Assembly (NCBI RefSeq): GCF_039523335.1
Contig: NZ_BAAAFC010000001.1
Coordinates: 2,356,001 to 2,420,000 of the forward strand
Origin: Marinobacter szutsaonensis
GTDB taxonomy: Bacteria; Pseudomonadota; Gammaproteobacteria; Pseudomonadales; Oleiphilaceae
DNA length: 64,000 nucleotides
Direction: 5' to 3'
The notes below the pieces were generated by a model, which made no database searches, was not told the origin of the DNA, and saw only the letters and a list, made by a program, of their open reading frames with translations. Positions 62,101 through 64,000 of the stretch are shown in pieces. The stretch's first letter is position 1; the number at the start of each line of letters is the position of its first letter. Made by a program: the position numbers and the translations under genes.

Positions 62101-64000
62101 GGGCCAGACGGTCGTGACAGGCAAACAGCAGGTCCGTCATGTCCTCGGACGCGGCCAGCTGGCCTTCGGCCACTTTCTCGAACAGGTCCTCGAGTACATG
62201 GGTGAGATCGCCGATGGCATTGACGCCGGCCATGCGCGCGCCCCCTTTCAGGGTATGCACGTCACGCTGCAGTTCGGCGGCAACCGAAGTGTCGGACGGG
62301 TTCTCGCTCCAGGTGTGCAGGGCACTGCCGGTGGAGTTGATCAGGTCATAGGCTTCTTCGAGGAAGATGCCCACCAGCTCCGGATCCAGATGGGAAAGAT
62401 CAGTCGGGCCTTCTTCCACGGTCTCGCTGGCCGGTTCGCCAGCGGTTTCATCCGCCGGTGCGGTGGATTCACCGGGCTGTTGCTCCGGCGCGGGCTCGGC
62501 AACATCCGTGACCGGTCGTGAACCGGCCGCGCTGCCCATGTAAGCCTGGATCTCGGCAACCAGATCCGGTGCCGGCCGCGGGGTCTCAGCGCTTTCCAGG
62601 GCCTCCACCATGCCGGCAAGGCGGTCATGGCTGCGGAACAAGAGGTCGGACAGCTGGTCGTTGACCGACAGCCGTTGCTCGGTCAGGCCCTCGAACAGGG
62701 TTTCCAGTTCATGGGACAGGTCGCCTACGGCTGGGATGTCGGCCAGACGGGCGCCGCCCTTGAGGGTATGCAGGTCTCGCTGCAGCAACCTGAGGATATC
62801 GAGATTGCCGGTGTTTTCACTCCAGCTCTGCAGGGCCTCGGCGGTGCTGTCGATCAGGTCCCGGGCTTCTTCCAGGAAGATCTCGGCCAGTTCCTGATCG
62901 AGGCCGTCATCGGACTCATCAGTTTCCGGAAGCGGCGGCTGCTCGGCTTCAGCCTGCGGCTCTGGTTCTGCTTCGGGCTCGTCGAGACCTTCGGCGTCGA
63001 AACTCAGATCAATTTCTTCGAGCTCGTCGTTGAACTGCTGCTCGAAGGCGTCCGGTATCACGGATGCTTCCGTGCCGGTTGTATCGGCCGGCTCACTCGG
63101 GCCTTCGGCCAGCGTCTCGATACCGGCCAGCAGCTCGGGATCGGAACTGGTGGCAAGGCCGGCAGCGACCTGATCCATCATGTTGATCAGTTGTTCATGT
63201 CCGGCACGGACGGTGGTGAAGAAGTGCTCATCCGGCGCCTGATGGTCGTCGGCGACCGCCTCGTAGGCGTTCTTCAGGGCGCCGGCAAGGGCGGAGACAT
63301 CGGTGAGGCCGGCTTCAGCCGAGCCCTCGGTCAGCTGGTCCAGCTCGTTCCGGAGCTGCGCCAGCGGGCTGGTTTCCGTTGGATCGGCTGCCCACCGGTC
63401 AAGGATCTGTTCGGCGTCCAGGACAATGTCCAGGCCTTCGTTCAGGAACAGGCGAACCAGCTGGGATTCGGCCTGTCGGGTCGGCGCTCTGGTGTCGTCA
63501 TCGGCAGCAGCCCGCAGGGTGGAGCGGCTGAGGTTCTCGAGCCTTTCGAGGAATTCGTCGGTGCCCGCCAGCGGCGCTTGCGGGGTCTGTCGAATCTGGG
63601 CCAGGCCACGGGTCAGGAAGTCGCAGGCCTGTTCAATCAGGGCGACGACTTCCCGATCAGCTCGCTTGTTCTGGGCGCGGGCTTCTTTCACAAACCGCTC
63701 GAGGGGAGTGATGACCTCGGCGATCGGTGTGATTCCGGCGGTATGGGCACTGCCTTTGAGGGTATGCAGGGCCCGGGACAGGTCGTCGGTGTAGGGGACG
63801 GTGGTCTTTTCGCCGGCGGCAGCCAGGTAGTCCTTCAGGGTCTGCAGATGGGTCTCGGTTTCGCTTTCGAAAATGTCGAGCAGCACCGGATCCACGCCGT
63901 TGTCGTCGGCCTCGTCGGTTTCCGCCGTAGTCTCCGGAGCTGCCTCGGATTCGTCTGCGCTGGCTGGCATGGTGCCGGTGTCGGGGATCTCGCCATTGGC
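59171..64000 (-). CDS. chpA: ChpA hybrid chemosensory kinase, N-terminus outside window
   Basis: The frame runs open through the right edge, so this is the C-terminal ~1610 residues of a giant CheA-like kinase. Counting from the methionine at 63970, phosphotransfer domains with HTLKG cores are at residues ~69 (HTLKGSAHTAG), ~399, ~573, ~727 and ~867 (HTLKGGAR), plus a degenerate one at ~170-300. Then come a Pro/Ala/Lys-rich linker, dimer helices, the ATPase core (NALDHGIEAPEDR; DDGKGI), a CheW-like domain and a receiver (VMVVDDS, LLDIEMPRMDG, KPFQ) at ~1480-1599. ChpA controls twitching motility in Pseudomonas. Followed directly by chpB. Confidence 0.92.
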   Translation of the reverse strand, partial: ANGEIPDTGTMPASADESEAAPETTAETDEADDNGVDPVLLDIFESETETHLQTLKDYLAAAGEKTTVPYTDDLSRALHTLKGSAHTAGITPIAEVITPLERFVKEARAQNKRADREVVALIEQACDFLTRGLAQIRQTPQAPLAGTDEFLERLENLSRSTLRAAADDDTRAPTRQAESQLVRLFLNEGLDIVLDAEQILDRWAADPTETSPLAQLRNELDQLTEGSAEAGLTDVSALAGALKNAYEAVADDHQAPDEHFFTTVRAGHEQLINMMDQVAAGLATSSDPELLAGIETLAEGPSEPADTTGTEASVIPDAFEQQFNDELEEIDLSFDAEGLDEPEAEPEPQAEAEQPPLPETDESDDGLDQELAEIFLEEARDLIDSTAEALQSWSENTGNLDILRLLQRDLHTLKGGARLADIPAVGDLSHELETLFEGLTEQRLSVNDQLSDLLFRSHDRLAGMVEALESAETPRPAPDLVAEIQAYMGSAAGSRPVTDVAEPAPEQQPGESTAPADETAGEPASETVEEGPTDLSHLDPELVGIFLEEAYDLINSTGSALHTWSENPSDTSVAAELQRDVHTLKGGARMAGVNAIGDLTHVLEDLFEKVAEGQLAASEDMTDLLFACHDRLAQMVEQVATQKPCPPATDLVAQVESVIRGETPTAPAPEVAGEQPEARTETDLEEHLEPASDNDLIGIFLDEGLEIHAAIDECLAQWKDEPEELSGVTQLQQELHTLKGGARLSDVDPIAELAEAWAEALDPLIGGANNQHALLELSERANATLKAMLTALEEGDKPETGHGLVEAFRAVGQEVSAAESGPEAPTTASADTVDPEVLEIFLEEAGEIMDQLEQVLENWRKDPGNHDFNQEAQRALHTLKGGARLAQLTELGDKAHAFETRLIDLGGNAPDEAQWQAITDDHDAIIVLVSEVRRRFEGGPAEPETTAETGPARAEPETQATPATTPKPRAEAAPAPKPEKAPAKTPAQPRKKAPEVQRVQETIRVSAPLLDELVNLAGETSITRGRLEQQTSDFGHTLDEMAATIERLREQLRRMEIETEAQILFRAEQEHGPDYGDDFDPLEMDRYSAIQQLSRALTESSSDLADLRETMADRVRDTETLLVQQSRINTELQEGLMKTRMIPFASMVPRLRRIVRQISGELGKKVDFDVRNAEGEMDRNILERMVAPLEHMLRNALDHGIEAPEDRKNAGKPETGEVTLSLTREGGDVVLRMMDDGKGIPSHVIRDKAIRQGLLRADEDLSEREVLQFILQPGFSTAEQVTQISGRGVGMDVVASEIKQLGGSLDIDSAVGRGTTFTVRLPFTVSVNRALMVTTGEDFYAIPLNTIEGIVRVSTYELEEYYKPDAPMYEYAGQQYRLQYLGSLLNSDHQPKLQGQALPLPVILVRGAEQPMALQVDSLMGSREIVVKSLGPQFSSVRGVSGATILGDGNVVVILDLPAMLRSDILSDRQRLANLEKAREAARYEEQITTVMVVDDSVTVRKVTSRLLERNGMEVLTAKDGLDAVAQLQDHKPDIILLDIEMPRMDGFEVASFIRHDDNLRETPICMITSRTGEKHRERALAIGVNEYLGKPFQETELLETIKRLTGTE

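Noticed and set aside
1..64000. tRNA, rRNA or known riboswitch
   Set aside because: I looked for cloverleaf-like and conserved riboswitch patterns in the intergenic gaps and found none I could support by eye.

Overview
The window looks like a chromosome segment of a marine, hydrocarbon- and lipid-using gammaproteobacterium. Marinobacter or a close relative is my best guess. The basis is high GC, an 835-residue FadE, a Baeyer-Villiger-type monooxygenase, a Chp-type chemosensory cluster (ChpA/ChpB/CheW-like), zur-znuCB, and several membrane diguanylate cyclases. The genus is an inference. I saw no rRNA, tRNA, CRISPR array or transposase.

Layout. 0.1-1.7 kb: flavin monooxygenase. 1.7-5.65 kb: a small accessory island with an orphan DUF2235 (Tle1-like) lipase effector, a lipoprotein that is probably its immunity protein, and a HEPN/nucleotidyltransferase toxin-antitoxin-like pair. 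Both halves of the island carry the same twin-palindrome operator. 5.65-11.2 kb: CoA transferase, MarC, ChaC-like cyclotransferase, a His/Arg-rich secreted protein, an EamA exporter and a LysR regulator. 11.5-17.1 kb: a livGFJHM-type ABC operon ending in an ornithine cyclodeaminase-family gene. 17.3-26.4 kb: TrmO, FadE, a UbiA-family prenyltransferase, AEC and EamA transporters, a PatB-type C-S lyase, an AstE-like periplasmic protein and a Pmp3-type peptide. 26.4-36.8 kb: a Nudix/metallo-beta-lactamase fusion, thioesterase, MATE pump, Tpx, Bcr/CflA pump, LysR, HAD dehalogenase, a PhaC-like hydrolase and an acyltransferase. 36.8-46.4 kb: RNase II, PiuC with a Gly/Glu-rich partner, a diguanylate cyclase, and a copper operon (MerR, CopA, a 37-residue membrane peptide, DUF411). 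46.6-58 kb: c-di-GMP enzymes, FolE/FolX, hydrolases, a CDGSH protein and zur-znuCB. 57.6-64 kb: the ChpC/ChpB/ChpA cluster, with ChpA running off the window edge.

The most unusual content is non-coding. Six intergenic copies of one hairpin element (10113-10216, 28147-28252, 30890-31069, 32371-32562, 34384-34483, 46430-46529) share a conserved apical part, exactly 54 nt in four copies. Their 21-26 bp closing stems differ in sequence between copies, yet are perfectly self-complementary in four. The apical part holds small hairpins presenting GGA loops, reminiscent of CsrA/RsmA sites. A second, more complex palindrome (11246-11512) nests two inverted hairpin units inside a perfect 34-bp outer stem; the stop codons of two convergent genes lie in its arms, and the two unit loops are complementary to each other.

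Several start codons were moved downstream because longer open frames read through these repeats or through operators (the Nudix/MBL gene, MerR, the HTH-nucleotidyltransferase). Regulation visible in the sequence includes a Zur box, a Fur-like box before piuC, a MerR-type promoter with a 20-bp spacer, and the twin operators of the island.
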